Shown: piece by piece, positions 19,500 through 31,374 of the stretch
Layout of the letters: each line of letters opens with the position of its first letter
Position numbering within the stretch: the first letter of the stretch is position 1
From: Pulicaria dysenterica
Taxonomy: Eukaryota; Streptophyta; Magnoliopsida; Asterales; Asteraceae
Assembly: GCA_947179395.2 (NCBI GenBank)
Contig: OX359289.1
Span: forward strand, 2,918,501-2,982,500
Length of the DNA stretch: 64,000 nucleotides
Direction of reading: 5' to 3'
Notes under the pieces: model-generated
The model's database searches: none
Told to the model about the DNA's origin: nothing
What the model saw: the letters and a program-made list of their open reading frames with translations, nothing else
Program-made: the position numbers and the translations under genes

Positions 19500-22400
19500 T
19501 TAATCAGATTCATCACTACTACAATTATGTGGTTCACATTCATGTTCAGAATCAGAATCTTTATTATCATAGTCGTCAATGTTATCATCACTATCATCAA
19601 CAATATTAGCATGTTCGGGTAAATGAACATGTTCAACTTCCGTTGGTTGACCTATACTCAAACTCGTATAAGTCAAATGATACAAATCAGCAGACAATGA
19701 TAGATCTGATGAATTGCTGTCATGTATAACATCTTCGTCGCCTTCAGTAATGATATCCCGGTCCCAGATCTTCCTACGATTTACCTCATGAACGACCTTC
19801 CAATAATGTTGGCTTGAATCACCTCTTTGACGGCCTTTTGACGAGTCATCAAGGTAAAAGACTTGATTTGCTTCAGTTGCAAGAATGTATTGGTCTTCTA
19901 CATACCATTCAGTCTGAGTAGAAATACTAGTTATGTTATTCTTAGTGACACAACGTTGTTGATTATCGGTTTTAAACCATTTACATCGAAACAGCACAAC
20001 CCTGTAATCACTAATATATATCAGCTCCAGAATTTCTTCCAGCAGACCATAATACTTTGTTCCATCTGGTCCGGTTGTTGAAACACCACTGTTTTGAGTT
20101 GTACGGCCTAAATCTCGACTATGAACCACAAACCTCACACCATTTACAATGCACGCGGTGTAAGTATTTGCACTATTTGGTCCGTTTGCAAGAGCAAATA
20201 ACTCATCACTGCATTAAAATTTATTCGCATCTCGTGCACAATTGATCTATGAAAAGCAAAAAATTATAAGTGATTGAGTGATAATTGTTATTTATTCAAG
20301 GTAATATACAATAAGTTTACATTCTTCTTAAACCAACGAGGAAACATTGTTTGTAAATTACTCCCGATCGGCATCTCTGTAGTAAATTGACTATAAATGT
20401 TCTTAGGGGGTGTTTGGTTCATTCTTTGATTTTGGGGGGAATGAGATTTTATAAGGGGAATTGCATTTCATGGGAATTCATTTGGTGGGATTTAAAATCC
20501 CACACCTGTGTTTGGTTCAACACAAAACCCATCAACAACCCCATTACACCACCGACCTCCCACCATCTCTGTTCGCAGGCGATTAGGGTTTTGGTCGGCG
20601 CAGGAGACGGAGACGAAGGCACCACACCACAAATTACATCGGCGACGGCAACGGTTTTCGAAGATTAGGGTTTTGAACGACGGCGATGTAGGCGACGAAG
20701 GTGATCTGTTGCAGGCGAAGGGTCTTCGAAGGTGGCGGAGAACGACGAAGGTTAGGGTTTTCGAAGGTTAGAGTTTTCGAATGCGGCGTAGAACGATGAA
20801 GGTGGGGGAGAACGATGGAGGGTGATCTGTTTCTGTCGAAGGGGAACGACAAAAAGAGGAAGCTCTGACATTAGAGGACGGCGACTAGGGTTTTCGAAAG
20901 GTAACAGGCGACGGCGGCTAGATTTTCGAAGGGTAACAGACGACGGCGACTAGGTTTTTGAAGGTTGAAAGGCGACAACGGCTAGGGTTTTCGGACGGCG
21001 AAGGCAAAGGGGTCGCCGGAGAGGGTAACGACGAAGTGTAACAGGGGTCGCCGGCTAGGGTTTTTGAACGGCAAAGGCAAAGGGGTCGGCGGAGAGTCAC
21101 CGGAAGGTCGCCGGAGCAAATCCATGAGTGTGGGATTTCAAAATACCAGGGGGGTGGGAGGATTTCTAAATCCCCCATTCATAGGATTTCAAAGATTCCT
21201 GGGAATTTGAATCCCTCTTCAAATTTGCAAACCAAACACATCATTTGGGGGGATTTGAAATCTCATTCCCATGAAATCCCCCCAAAAGAATGAACCAAAC
21301 ACCCCCTTAATATTAGTAGAATTATTGAAAATAAAACTTATGAAAATACAAACCGAAAGAAACACTTACGTCTTGTAGGTGTCAATCTCGGGACTATTGT
21401 TGAGTACAAACCAATCAACTTTCGAGCGAATCATGTGATCCAATTTTATATCTACACCTTTACTAATTGGTGTACATACTGATTGGAACACATAAAACTC
21501 ACGTGTTGGAATTGGAGCATCCTCGTTTCTATCCGGACGATTAAATTTCGTCGATACACCCTCGAGATACCTTGAACAGAAAGTCAAAGCTTCGTCTGCA
21601 ACATAGCCCTCCGCTATAGATCCCTCCGACCTTGCTTTATTTCTAACATAATTTTTTAGCTTTTTCATATATCTTTCAAATGGATACATCCACCTCATGT
21701 AAACAAGGCCACCTTGAATAGCCTCTTCCGGTAAATGCATAACCAAATGAATCATTATGTCGAAAAATGCCGGTGGAAATATTTGCTCAAAACTACACAA
21801 AATATTGATCAATTGCTTTTCAGCTTTTTTCATATCTTGCGTCATCAAGTGTCGAGCACAAATTTGTTTGAAGAAAAAGCATAACTCAATTATTGGTGTT
21901 GAAATAGTTGGGTCTAAGTACGCTTTCACTCCAAGTGGCAACAACCTTTGTATCATTATATGATGATCATGAGACTTTAGCCCGGTTATGTTGCTATCAT
22001 TATCGGAAACTTTCTTTTTGAAATTTGAGCCAAATCCATCAGGTAGTTTAACTCCTTTAATGAATTTACAAAAAAGTTTTATGTTCTCGGTTGAGAAAGA
22101 ATACTTAGGATAAGGCTTTAAGACCTTATTGCGACCATTAGTTGTGATCCACAATTCAGGTCGAATATTCATATCTTCCAAGTCTTTTCATGCCTTTAAA
22201 GTGTCTTTAGACTTCTCATTCATTAATAGTGTATTCAACAAACTTTCACACACATTTTTTTCAATATGCATGACATCCAAATTGTGTTTTAATTGAAGGG
22301 AAGACCAGTATTCGAGCTCGAAGAAAATAGAACGTTTACTCCAATTCAACTCAACCGCTGTATCACGTTTTCTCTTCTTGCCCCCATAAAGAGCATGTTT

Positions 22401-23931
22401 CCCCGGAATACGAGGCATCAACTTATTAAGTTGGCTTAGTATAATACTCTTTGTTAATTTTCTAGGAGGAAGTCTAGTCTCATCTTTACCATTGAATGAC
22501 TTGTTCTTCCTCCAATGATGTTTTGGACCTAAGAATCTTCTATGACCAACATAAGCGGTTTTACCTTGAACATGAATGGATGAAGTGTCCACATTACATG
22601 TAGGGCATGCTAAGTAGCCTTGACCGCTCCAACCTGACAAACTACTACGAGCAGGAAAATCATTGATGGTCCATAAAAGCATTAAGCATTGTGAAGCAAT
22701 TGCCTGTAGCTGCATCTTTCGTTCGGACTCCGTTAGACCATAAACTCTTCAATTCATCAACTAACGGCCTCAAGAAAACATCAATATCCTTACCAGGTGA
22801 TTTAGGGCCAGGAATTAACAAGGTCAACATGAATGAAGACTCTTTCATACATAACCACGGAGGTGTGTTGTATGTTGTCAATATGACTGGCCACATGCTG
22901 TAAGAAGTACTCATGTTACCAAACGGATTGAAACCATCAGCAACCAACCCTAATCTGACATTTCTAGGTTCTGCAGCAAAATCAGGATACTGTGCATCGA
23001 AATGTTTCCATGCAGTACCATCCACCGGGTGACGCATCTTACCATCTTCTCTACACTAACCGGTAGCATGCCAAGTCATAGACTTTGCAGTGTGTCTTGA
23101 GCTATAAATACGCTTTAGCCTAGGCGTCAAAGGAAAGTAACGCAGTATCTTGTTAGCAACTTTCTTCCCCTTCGTGTTTTTGTCTTTCCATCTACTCTTA
23201 GAACATAAGGGACAACTTTGCAAATCTTTGTATTCATCCCAAAATAAACAGCAGTCATTGATACAAGCATGGATAGATACGTATCCTAACCCGACCGTTC
23301 TCATTATCTTCCTAGCTTCATAGTGTGATGACGGGATATTAGCTGTCGGAAATGCAACCCTAAGCAATTCTAACAATTGGTCAAATGAAGTATCGGTCCA
23401 TTTATTGATAACCTTCATATGCCTTAATTTTGCCAAAAAGTCAAGCGAAGACATCCAATCACTACCAGGGTATAGCTCCGTGCCGGCTAACTTGAATAAT
23501 TCACCAGGTTCATCATTTGTATCACTTGGGCCTTCAGTTGGCTCATCATTTGGGCCTTCAGTTGGCTCATCACTTTCCGTGTTGTGTTCGTTTACAGTAT
23601 TCTCCTGACGAACATCATTGAGGTAATCATGCAAGTCATTATTCGTTTGACCAAGACCGTCACGTGATGCTCGATGAACAATTGGTTCTCCGTGATACCT
23701 CCAAATCCTGTAGCCCTCGCTAAACCCGTTTTCATGTATATGAACCCTAAGTACCCTAAGCGGGTGATAACAGGTGTTATCACAATAATCACACGGGGAA
23801 CGAATATTACCATAGCTATTTACGTAGTCTTTACACCTATCGAGGAATGCGTCAAGACCAATAAAAAATTCACGACAATTACGGTTTGCTAAAGTAGTCC
23901 AACTCTTATCAATCGTCATAACTGCGTTCAA
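19500..23931 (-). pseudogene. CACTA TNP2-type transposase, disrupted
   Basis: On the minus strand the frame opens near 23931 with the Transpos_assoc domain (DKSWTTLANRNCREFFIGLD, CDYCDNTCYHP). Next come Transposase_21 (23037-22660: HPVDGTAWKHFD, VRLGLVADGFNPFGNM, then NDFPARSSLSGWSGQG and CPTC), DUF4218 (22181-21366: HDHHIMIQRLLPLGVKAYL, MIHLVMHLPEEA) and DUF4216 (20138-19500: YYGLLEEILELIY, VVLFRCKWF). Defects: in-frame TAG after 23056, a frameshift near 22660-22715, in-frame TGA at about 22185, and an in-frame TAA before the DUF4216 part. One intron (20377-21369, GTAAGT donor, CAG acceptor) contains a MITE. TNP2 would catalyse excision of CACTA elements in the nucleus. Confidence 0.88.
20406..21306. 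mobile_element. Tourist-like MITE inside the CACTA transposase intron
   Basis: Ends GGGGGTGTTTGGTTCATTCT at 20406 and the same on the minus strand from 21306, flanked by TTA (20403-20405 and 21307-21309). TTA duplication and end sequence fit PIF/Harbinger-type elements. The 901-bp interior repeats a ctagggttttcgaagg-like unit with cgacggcgg tracts and encodes no recognisable transposase. It occupies most of the 993-bp intron, so the intron was originally about 90 bp. Confidence 0.85.
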
Positions 23932-24370
23932 AGCATATCATACTAATTAAGAATACAAATCATGTATTAAAATTTTATATTAAGAAATTGTGAGTGGTTT
24001 GTAGCAGGGTGGCCTTCCTAACCCACTTTTTGAATACTTTACCTCATATGTGAATACATATTACATGATCGGTTGTTTAAGAAAAATTCGGCAGCATTTA
24101 CCCTTAGCTCCCAAGTATATAAAGAAATATATACCCGGGAAGCATAGAGTAAATGACAATCGAATCTTTCTTAAACACACAACCATGTAACAAACATTCA
24201 CATCCTAAATGAGATAAGGTATTCAAATAGCAGTCCCAACATGGGAACAACCCGAAATTAATTTCTAAATCAATTTCGAGCGGGCATTCTAAGCTCACAC
24301 ACGCAAATTTAACAACTAGCATGATTACTAACACTAAATGAACATTTACTTTAACAAAATTATTAAACAT

Positions 24371-25140
24371 AACTAAACATCATATTAATTAAAGCTAACA
24401 TTAATCTAATTTCTACCATTATTATTATACTAACAATAATTGTATATTAAATATTAAAGATTAATGATTAACACTAACATTGAAGATTAACACTAAATAA
24501 AGATTAAAGATTAACACTAACATTGAATATTAACACTAATTATATAGATTAACAATTATCAACAATAAGCTAACATCATTAACACTAAATAATAATATAA
24601 GATTGATCTAATTTCTAACATTTTTAGTGTACTAACAATGATTAAAGATTAGAAGTATGTAGCACTAATCTATCATTATTGACAATAGATAATAATCAAA
24701 CGTCATCATATAAACTATTTAACATTATCATATAAACTATTTAACACATTTTTAGTATACTAACAATACTTAAACATTAATACTAACTAACAATAATTTA
24801 AAATTATAACATAAAATATTATCTAACATAATGAATTTAAATTAAAAACTAAATTAATCAATTATTAACACTAATTAATTATTTAACACATTTTTAGTAT
24901 ACTAACAATACTTAAACATTAATACTAATAAACAATAATTTAAAATTATAACATAAAATATTATCTAACATAATGAATTTAAATTAAAAACTAAATTAAT
25001 CAATTATTACCACTAATTAACACTTAAACAACTTAAATTACTAACAAAAAATATAATAATCTAGCACAAACAAATAATAACCTAAACTAATTAACATTAA
25101 ATTTAATATATACCATTAATATACAATTAAAAAAATATCT
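24371..25140. repeat. CACTA 5' region: AT-rich DNA with a 142-bp tandem duplication
   Basis: Upstream of the transposase start, the sequence is a long series of ttaacactaa-like words. A 142-bp unit starting ttaacacatttttagtatac is duplicated at 24741-24882 and 24883-25024. No gene. Confidence 0.8.
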
Positions 25141-25589
25141 CAATTAGAAGGATGAGGTCGTCGGAGGCTGGAGGAAGAATCCGACCGTCGGCGGCGGCGA
25201 CAGCAGGTGGACGGCGGCGGCGCAAGGAGGAGGAGCTTGTAACAATTTAAAAAAGAAAACATTAAACATCTACAACTACTAAAACCCTAGATTCAAAACA
25301 GAAAATGGGGATGTTTACCTCGGAAAACAAGTCGCCGGCGAAGGAGATGACGGCGAATGGCGGAGGTAGCGAACTGCAAGTCGCCGACGAGAGAGGATGA
25401 GAGAGGACGAGAGCGGTGGTAGCGAGAGAGGATGACGGCGACGGCGAAGGAGATACGGCGAGGACGAGAGCGGTGGAGATACGACGGCGAACAGCGACTG
25501 GAAGCGAAAGATCGAGAGGAGAGCGACGCTGTGAAGGTGGCTGGGTTGAAAATGAAAGAAAAGCAGGTACAAAAACCCTATATCTCGTA
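25141..25589 (-). promoter_or_regulatory. GC-rich segment at the 5' side of the CACTA
   Basis: Between the AT-rich block and the subterminal repeats lies a GC-rich stretch (gacggcgacggcgaaggagatacggcg repeats). It lies at the 5' side of both minus-strand genes, so it is the likely promoter and leader region. This is positional inference only; no TATA box was identified. Confidence 0.3.
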
Positions 25590-25982
25590 AAGTCATTTGC
25601 GGCGTCGCTTTTTGCGGCGACAATAAGCCTTTTGCGGCGACGCGCATTTTTTATTAAATAAAAAAATAGAAAATCGTTTTTATTAAATTAAAAAAAATTA
25701 AAAATAACTTTTTGCGGCGACACTTTTTGCGGCGACACAGTGGTTTTAGCGACGACACCCAATATTTTAGGTGGGAAAATTTCCCGCCGTGGTTTTCGGT
25801 GGGGAAAAAAAGTGGGAACATCTTTTAGCGGCGACATATGTCGCCGGAAAAACTCTTTAGCGGCGACACGCTTTTTTCAGATGGTTGTGGGCCCAATTTT
25901 TATCGTTTAGCGGAGCTTTAGCGGCGACATATATCGCCACAAAAAGTCTACGTAGCAAAAAACTGTTTTTCGTGTAGTGGTT

Positions 25983-26181
25983 GAGATTTATTGTCCTTTG
26001 TTTTAGAGGCATACAGCCCATTTATGCTTAGACACCAAAGGCTTTTGTCTCCCAATCTCTATTCTCTAGACATTGTGCAGATGGCTTCTTAAAAAAAAAA
26101 AATTTTTTTCGTTCTATTTAGGTCCACGCCAATTTTCTCCATCCATTTATATGTCTCATATATATATATATATATATATAT
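25983..26181. other. Short spacer ending in a TA tract
   Basis: No gene. The end (26158-26181) is a TA microsatellite that borders the next MITE. Confidence 0.5.
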
Positions 26182-26412
26182 GTAGGAGAGGGTTCATGCG
26201 AGAACTGTTGTTAGTGCGAGAACCTCGAGAACCAATCTCAGTCGTTCCTTGGATATAGGAAATATCATGGATGGAGAGCGTGGAGAGATAGAGTGTGACA
26301 GGGTGCATGTGAAGAATTCATGGGTGGGCAATGACATTGAAGGAGGGAAAATTGGACGGCTTAGATTGGTTCTCGCGGTTCTCGCGCTAACAACGGTTCT
26401 CGCATGAACTTT

Positions 26413-26418
<6 letters not shown>
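26182..26418. mobile_element. MITE in a TA microsatellite, copy 2
   Basis: Nearly the same sequence as 4744-4976, with matching inverted ends (GGTTCATGCGAGAAC at 26191, complement ending 26410) and TA repeats on both sides (26158-26181 and 26419-26456). Two copies in the same context show that insertion into TA tracts is a property of the family. Confidence 0.8.
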
Positions 26419-26458
<40 letters not shown>

Positions 26459-26474
26459 ATACATGCTATTACAT

Positions 26475-26607
26475 AAGGAGATGATTCGTATACAATAAAA
26501 ATGTTCATACACAACAACTATATACATCATCAACTTGTAACACGTGTATTAACAGTTTGTACTTTGTTGTGTATGATTAAAAACTGTTGTATACGGATCC
26601 GTTCCTT
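26475..26607. mobile_element. 133-bp MITE with 7-8 bp duplication
   Basis: Inverted ends of about 40 bp: AAGGAGATGATTCGTATACAA on the left and AAGGAACGGATCCGTATACAA on the minus strand from the right, both followed by a TCATACACAAC motif. Flanking direct repeat ATTACAT (26468-26474 and 26608-26614), extendable to 8 bp depending on where the end is set. The length suits a hAT-type miniature element. Confidence 0.75.
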
Positions 26608-26615
26608 ATTACATA

Positions 26616-28880
26616 GATTTCTAATTCCTTTTCTCGACTTCAATTCTTGTTAAAATATATTTTCTTTCAATCACTTTCTTATTCCAACCAATTTTATATG
26701 CTTTTGAATAATTTTGTCAAATCAACTTCTTTTGCTCTTCGACCTACAAAAGAATAAAACTTATCAAAGTAGAATATTTAATAATATATTGATACATTTA
26801 TTAAGCGAATAAAGCGTAATAAAAAGTAATATAAAATGTACCGATCTAAGTTGCCTTATTTATACTATTATACAATTCAAACATACTTATATACATTATA
26901 AATTATATCTATTATATTTTAGCCTGTTATTGTTCGTGGAAAAGTTAAAAGATATTTAATATCTTATTTTGTTGGATTTCAGGATAAAAAGACGGATGTT
27001 GAAAGGTTTGAGCGAAAACCGAAGATAATGCAAAAGCTGATAGCTCTGACACACCTTTCACTATTTTATCATATCTCACTTATACGAATTTAGATTAAGA
27101 TGATTCAAGTGGCCACAAAAAATAAAATCAGAAAGCTAGAATAATGCCTAGGAGAAGTTTGCATCCGTAGCCAAAGCAACGCGCTAAACATGTCAAACAC
27201 GATGCGTCAAGTGCCCAGTTTGTAAAGATCGCGAATTATTTTTGACGCGTTTTTATTGGTAACGCGACGAGTCGGTGCCGAAAAATGAAATCTGAAAATT
27301 CAGCCCTGCTTTGACCTAAAAACAATATATGTGATTCTAGGGTTCAAATATGACAGCCAAGAATGTCCAGAATTGATTTGAAGGTCTGAGAGAAGTTTTG
27401 GAGCTCAATAGACAATAGCGAAGAGGAAGACCACAACCTTGACGGGATTGACTGGGGTTTGCCACCATCGATCTATAATGGTTTGCAAGTTTTGTTCATC
27501 TTTGTTTTTCATGTGCTCTAGTAGCTCTAGTATGTCTATAGGCTAGGTTTTTTGTTTTCGCCTTGATTAGATGAACCCTTGTTTATTGGTTAGATTTCTA
27601 CGGATCAGAATGTTTAGTAATTATATAATTTATCATGTTTAGCTTTTTATCCGTTTGTATTAAACTGGTTTTCGTAGTTTCGTTAAAAACTGATTTATCA
27701 AAAACTAACTATAATATTCATTTCAAATAATATTATGTATAAATAGAAAGAATAATCATAAACTTTTATTTTTGTAAGATACACCTATCAATTCACTCAT
27801 CAGCTTAATCGGCCTCATATTTTGCGATTTCATATGTTTTTTTAAATTTTAAAAACAAAAGAAGTACATTTAAAATTTAAGCATTCGTTGAGAGAGTCAA
27901 ACATGAAACTTCTTGGTTAATAAAAAGAAGGGCTACCATCTTACCAAAATTAGTTATGCAATACTCTTGCCACTCACTAACTTAAATATTAATATTGGGA
28001 TTATATTGTTCATTCTAAATGTGTGAGTGATACACTCAATGGTCTCTAAATAAAACATAGTTGTGAAATTCAAAGTCGTGACTCATGATATAAGATCTTT
28101 AAATTTACAAAACAAATCTTATAGCTCAATTAAAAACATACATAGCACATTCATTTGATCAAATGTTAAAAGAAGGCGAACACCCTTTTCTTTCATGCCT
28201 AACTTTATGTTTGTGCCAACCTTCCTCACATGCCCCTCACTAGGTCCACTTTCCCTATGTACTTATATAATTTATTCTTTCTTTTTGATAAATAAATCAA
28301 AATATTATACATGTTACACATCCATATCAACAAATTATCAAATAGCTATTATATTATTTTTAAGAGCCTATTTTTTCACGAAAAAAATTGAGTTATTCAT
28401 AATAAATATACTATTCATTTAACTTGTAAAAAAAACTAAATGGGTTGTATCTTATATAAAAGAATCAAATTTCCTACGAATAAATCAACTCCTGCTTTTT
28501 TTATTGATTAAACCATTAAAACTTATTTGTGATTTTCATCAAGTTTTACATGTCCATATTTTTTATATGAAATTATAAATGACAAGAAATATAAAAATAT
28601 ATGAAATTCAGAATTGTAATCTTAATATATGATTCCGGAATCTATTCAGGAAATCATATCCCTTTTAGGAAGAATGCAAATTGTAAAGTATTAATCATAG
28701 AGATTATAATCTTCTAAGAGACTAATTCAAAAAAAAGTTTATTGAACGATCTGAATAATTTATTTTAAAAAATATGTAATCTTAACCATTCATTTACTTA
28801 AATCAAAATATTAATTTTGATTCTTTTGAGTCAAAATTATTAGAGATAATTTAATATATGCTCTTATTAAATCATATAAA
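26616..28880. other. AT-rich intergenic region
   Basis: No gene supported. A less AT-rich part at about 26985-27545 (ends near gggtttgccaccatcgatc) looks like old retroelement sequence, but shows no domain, primer site or paired repeat. Confidence 0.4.
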
Positions 28881-28980
28881 ATCATATTGTCCGTCTTAAT
28901 TTACAAATATCATATTTACCTTTATAATATTTCAAAATATTATAAAGGTAAATATGATATCATATTGTCAGTCTTAATTA
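28881..28980. repeat. Perfect 26-bp inverted repeat framed by direct repeats
   Basis: Arms 28907-28932 and 28935-28960 are exact reverse complements separated by two bases. The outside sequences at 28881-28900 and 28959-28978 are near-identical direct repeats (tcatattgtc.gtcttaatt). It could extrude as a hairpin. No coding sequence. Confidence 0.9.
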
Positions 28981-29233
28981 TAACCAATAATGCTTAACAT
29001 TATTACCATTAATTGTAACAATAATAATTGATTACTTATATAAAAATACAATCACGTCTCTTTGTATCATGATACTACGTTATCGTCGTCAAGTCTCCGC
29101 TCTCACTCGCGTCGATGTTTCCACCGCTGATTAGAGTGTTGATGTTGCATGTGATAAATTCTCATTTAATTCGTGTTTTTATTACTATTTAATACTTTTT
29201 AATGTTTAATATTTATTATCTTTTAAACCAATA

Positions 29234-29260
29234 CGTGTATTACACGAACTTTTAGTCTAG
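29234..29260 (+). mobile_element. Helitron-like 3' end
   Basis: Hairpin CGTGTATTACACG (29234-29246), ten bases, CTAG at 29257-29260, then T. This fits the Helitron 3' rule on the plus strand. The 5' end was not located. Confidence 0.55.
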
Positions 29261-30810
29261 TATATTATAAAGCATTAAATTGAAAAGACGAATGTTATAT
29301 GTAATCAATCGTTTATGAAAAATTCTTTACAAAGAATACACTTTTAGTTTAATAATAAACTTAATGCTTTCCAAGTGTGATTAGTTCTCACTTATTGTGA
29401 ACTTATTTATAGACTAATCTTAGCCCTTGGATCAGCCCAATAAAGGTCCAGATTGAATTTTAAAAATTTAGGCGGAGTGGCATTTTCGTAATTAACATGT
29501 AATGATTTTACCATCATACGTGATTGTATACTGAATCACATGTGATTTTATATTGAATCACATGTGATTAAATAATAAAATTTAGAACTATGCTTTTTAT
29601 ATGGATTATATTGAACACAACTCATTTTATATAATGTTTAGTTTATCAAATTTATTTAACTGTACATATTTGACTATACTATTTGTCAATAGTTATATCT
29701 ATCACTTATATTGAAAATTTACAAGTTATCATTTAGTAAATCTAAATTTTTTTCGAATAGGTAACATTCATCTTCATAATCTTCAAATATTGGAGATACC
29801 CTTTCGACAACCCTTTTACCATATACACATTTGGTTGTCATCTTCTTCAAAGATGACTGGCGCGTGGGATATAAGAGATACGGTCAAATTACAAACAAAT
29901 AAGTCACTGGAGATGGTGGAGTAACATCGAACTCTAGACGATTCGGAGAAGTCGCCTATATGGGAGACACATTACACTACGAAGTCATTAGAGAATGTAA
30001 GATGACCGGTGGTAACCTGCTAGGCTGCTATTATATATTAAAGTACATAAAATTATACTTTTAAAAGTTCAATAATTAAATGATATGTTTTAAAATTTGA
30101 AACATCTAATAATAACACAAAGTTAAATACATTCCAATAAACTAAATCCTTTTAGATATTACTATAATAAAACATATAACATATATGTGGTGAATATTAC
30201 ATAAGAGCAATTATAGTTGTTGCGTCATGCCAACCACTCATCGCTGCGGTGGGTCTTTGATACTCATGTTGTGCCATATCTGTCATCGTTCCGTTGTAGC
30301 CTGCATGACACCGAAAATTGGTCGAGATGAAGATGACGACATTGTATATAATAACAGTTATTAGAAAGTTATAAACAATAACATTTCTGATAATTGCTAT
30401 ATATTTTGTGTTGCAAAAAATAACCAATTGGTTATTTTAGCCTATTGATAAGACACTTGCACACCATTTCTAATCCAACTTCCAGTCTTTTTTTTCCCTT
30501 TCTGTAAATAAAATAAAAGTATTTTCATGTAGATAACTAATTTTATCAAACACACTCTAACACATATGTCTCTTATTTAGTTTTGATTGTCAAAAACACA
30601 ATATATTTCTAAGGTTAACATTGTTTCATGTTAAAGTATAATTTATCATGTTCAGACGTTTAGTTACAAATATAAAAGTTAGACAACAAATAAAATCGTT
30701 TTAACTTAAAAGAAAGAGTATCGTTCTTATGTTTGTACGGAACATCGTAGCAACAATAGAGTATATCTAATTTTACAATAAATAATCTAGAAAAACTAAA
30801 TAGTGGAACC
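29261..30810. other. AT-rich intergenic region
   Basis: No gene. A 22-base unit with tgaatcacatgtgatt is repeated at 29532 and 29554. The remainder is AT-rich DNA without a supported feature up to the promoter of the next gene. Confidence 0.5.
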
Positions 30811-30820
30811 CTTTAAATAG
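30811..30820 (+). promoter_or_regulatory. Possible TATA box of the proline-rich gene
   Basis: The sequence ctttaaatag lies about 125 bp upstream of the ATG at 30943, a normal distance for a plant gene with a leader near 100 bases. Weak consensus match. Confidence 0.35.
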
Positions 30821-30942
30821 ACCATCTACATACACTCCCATGATGTATGCCGGTGGCCGTCACAAAATCACTACATTTCTTCCTTAAAACACCAACAGTA
30901 AACATCTTTACAACTTCCCGGCGCCGGCCTCCGCCTTAAATA

Positions 30943-31374
30943 ATGCCGCCACCTTTGCGAATTCTCATTGTTCTCGTCCTTGTCGCAGCAACTCCGATCA
31001 ATGGAATGAATCAGCAGCTCGACAACACCATCACAACTACCACCGTCGCCGGTGGATCACCGGATGACCAAATAAAATGCGGCGGTTGTCCTTGTAACAA
31101 TCCTTGTTACAGTACTAGTCCTCCTCCGCCGCCGCCGCCGCCACCGCCACCGCCGCCGCCCAAGATGCCGACTCCAACACCAGGACTGAACTGCCCTCCG
31201 CCACCAAACGGAGGTGGATATGGGCTGGCTCCTCCGGCGTATATTTACATAACTGCTCCACCGGGAGATCTTTATCCCGTAAACCCGTATTTCTCCGGCG
31301 CCCACCGCAGCTTCTGGGCGGCGCCAACATATGTGGTGGTATTTGGATTAGTTGCGGTGCTTATGGTTAACTAA
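30943..31374 (+). CDS. Small secreted proline-rich (extensin-like) protein
   Basis: A single-exon frame of 143 residues. Residues 1-21 form a signal peptide (basic-hydrophobic LRILIVLVLVAATPING). A Cys-rich motif KCGGCPCNNPCY follows near residues 46-57, then an uninterrupted run of 14 prolines (about 61-74), a second CPPPP motif, and a Gly/Tyr/Pro-rich part. The C-terminus ends in a hydrophobic stretch (TYVVVFGLVAVLMVN) with nothing after it, which fits a GPI-attachment signal or membrane anchor. Together this suggests a cell-surface or wall protein of the plant short extensin/proline-rich family with C..CPCNNPC and CPPPP motifs. Biochemical role is unknown. The sequence is more GC-rich than its surroundings, supporting a real gene. 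Confidence 0.8.
   Translation: MPPPLRILIVLVLVAATPINGMNQQLDNTITTTTVAGGSPDDQIKCGGCPCNNPCYSTSPPPPPPPPPPPPPPKMPTPTPGLNCPPPPNGGGYGLAPPAYIYITAPPGDLYPVNPYFSGAHRSFWAAPTYVVVFGLVAVLMVN

Larger units (their letters stand above)
17188..25979 (-). mobile_element. Complete CACTA (En/Spm) transposon, 8.8 kb
   Basis: Ends are CACTACAAAAAAAAGG at 17188 and CACTACACGAAAAACAG on the minus strand from 25979. They are flanked by the 3-bp duplication GTT (17185-17187 and 25980-25982). Both subterminal zones (17205-17630 and 25590-25950) contain many GCGGCGACA/TGTCGCCGC units in both orientations, the presumed transposase-binding repeats. Two genes are on the minus strand: a TNP2-type transposase (19500-23931) and a TNPA/Transposase_24-type gene (17826-19353). 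Both are degraded or unproven, so the element is probably immobile without help. Confidence 0.93.

Noticed and set aside
20508..21178. Several ORFs on both strands
   Set aside because: They fall in the GC-rich interior of the Tourist-like MITE; peptide composition is repeat-driven and no family motif is present.
28881..28980. CRISPR-like or prokaryotic repeat structure
   Set aside because: Only one palindrome and no spaced repeat array; the window is clearly plant nuclear DNA.
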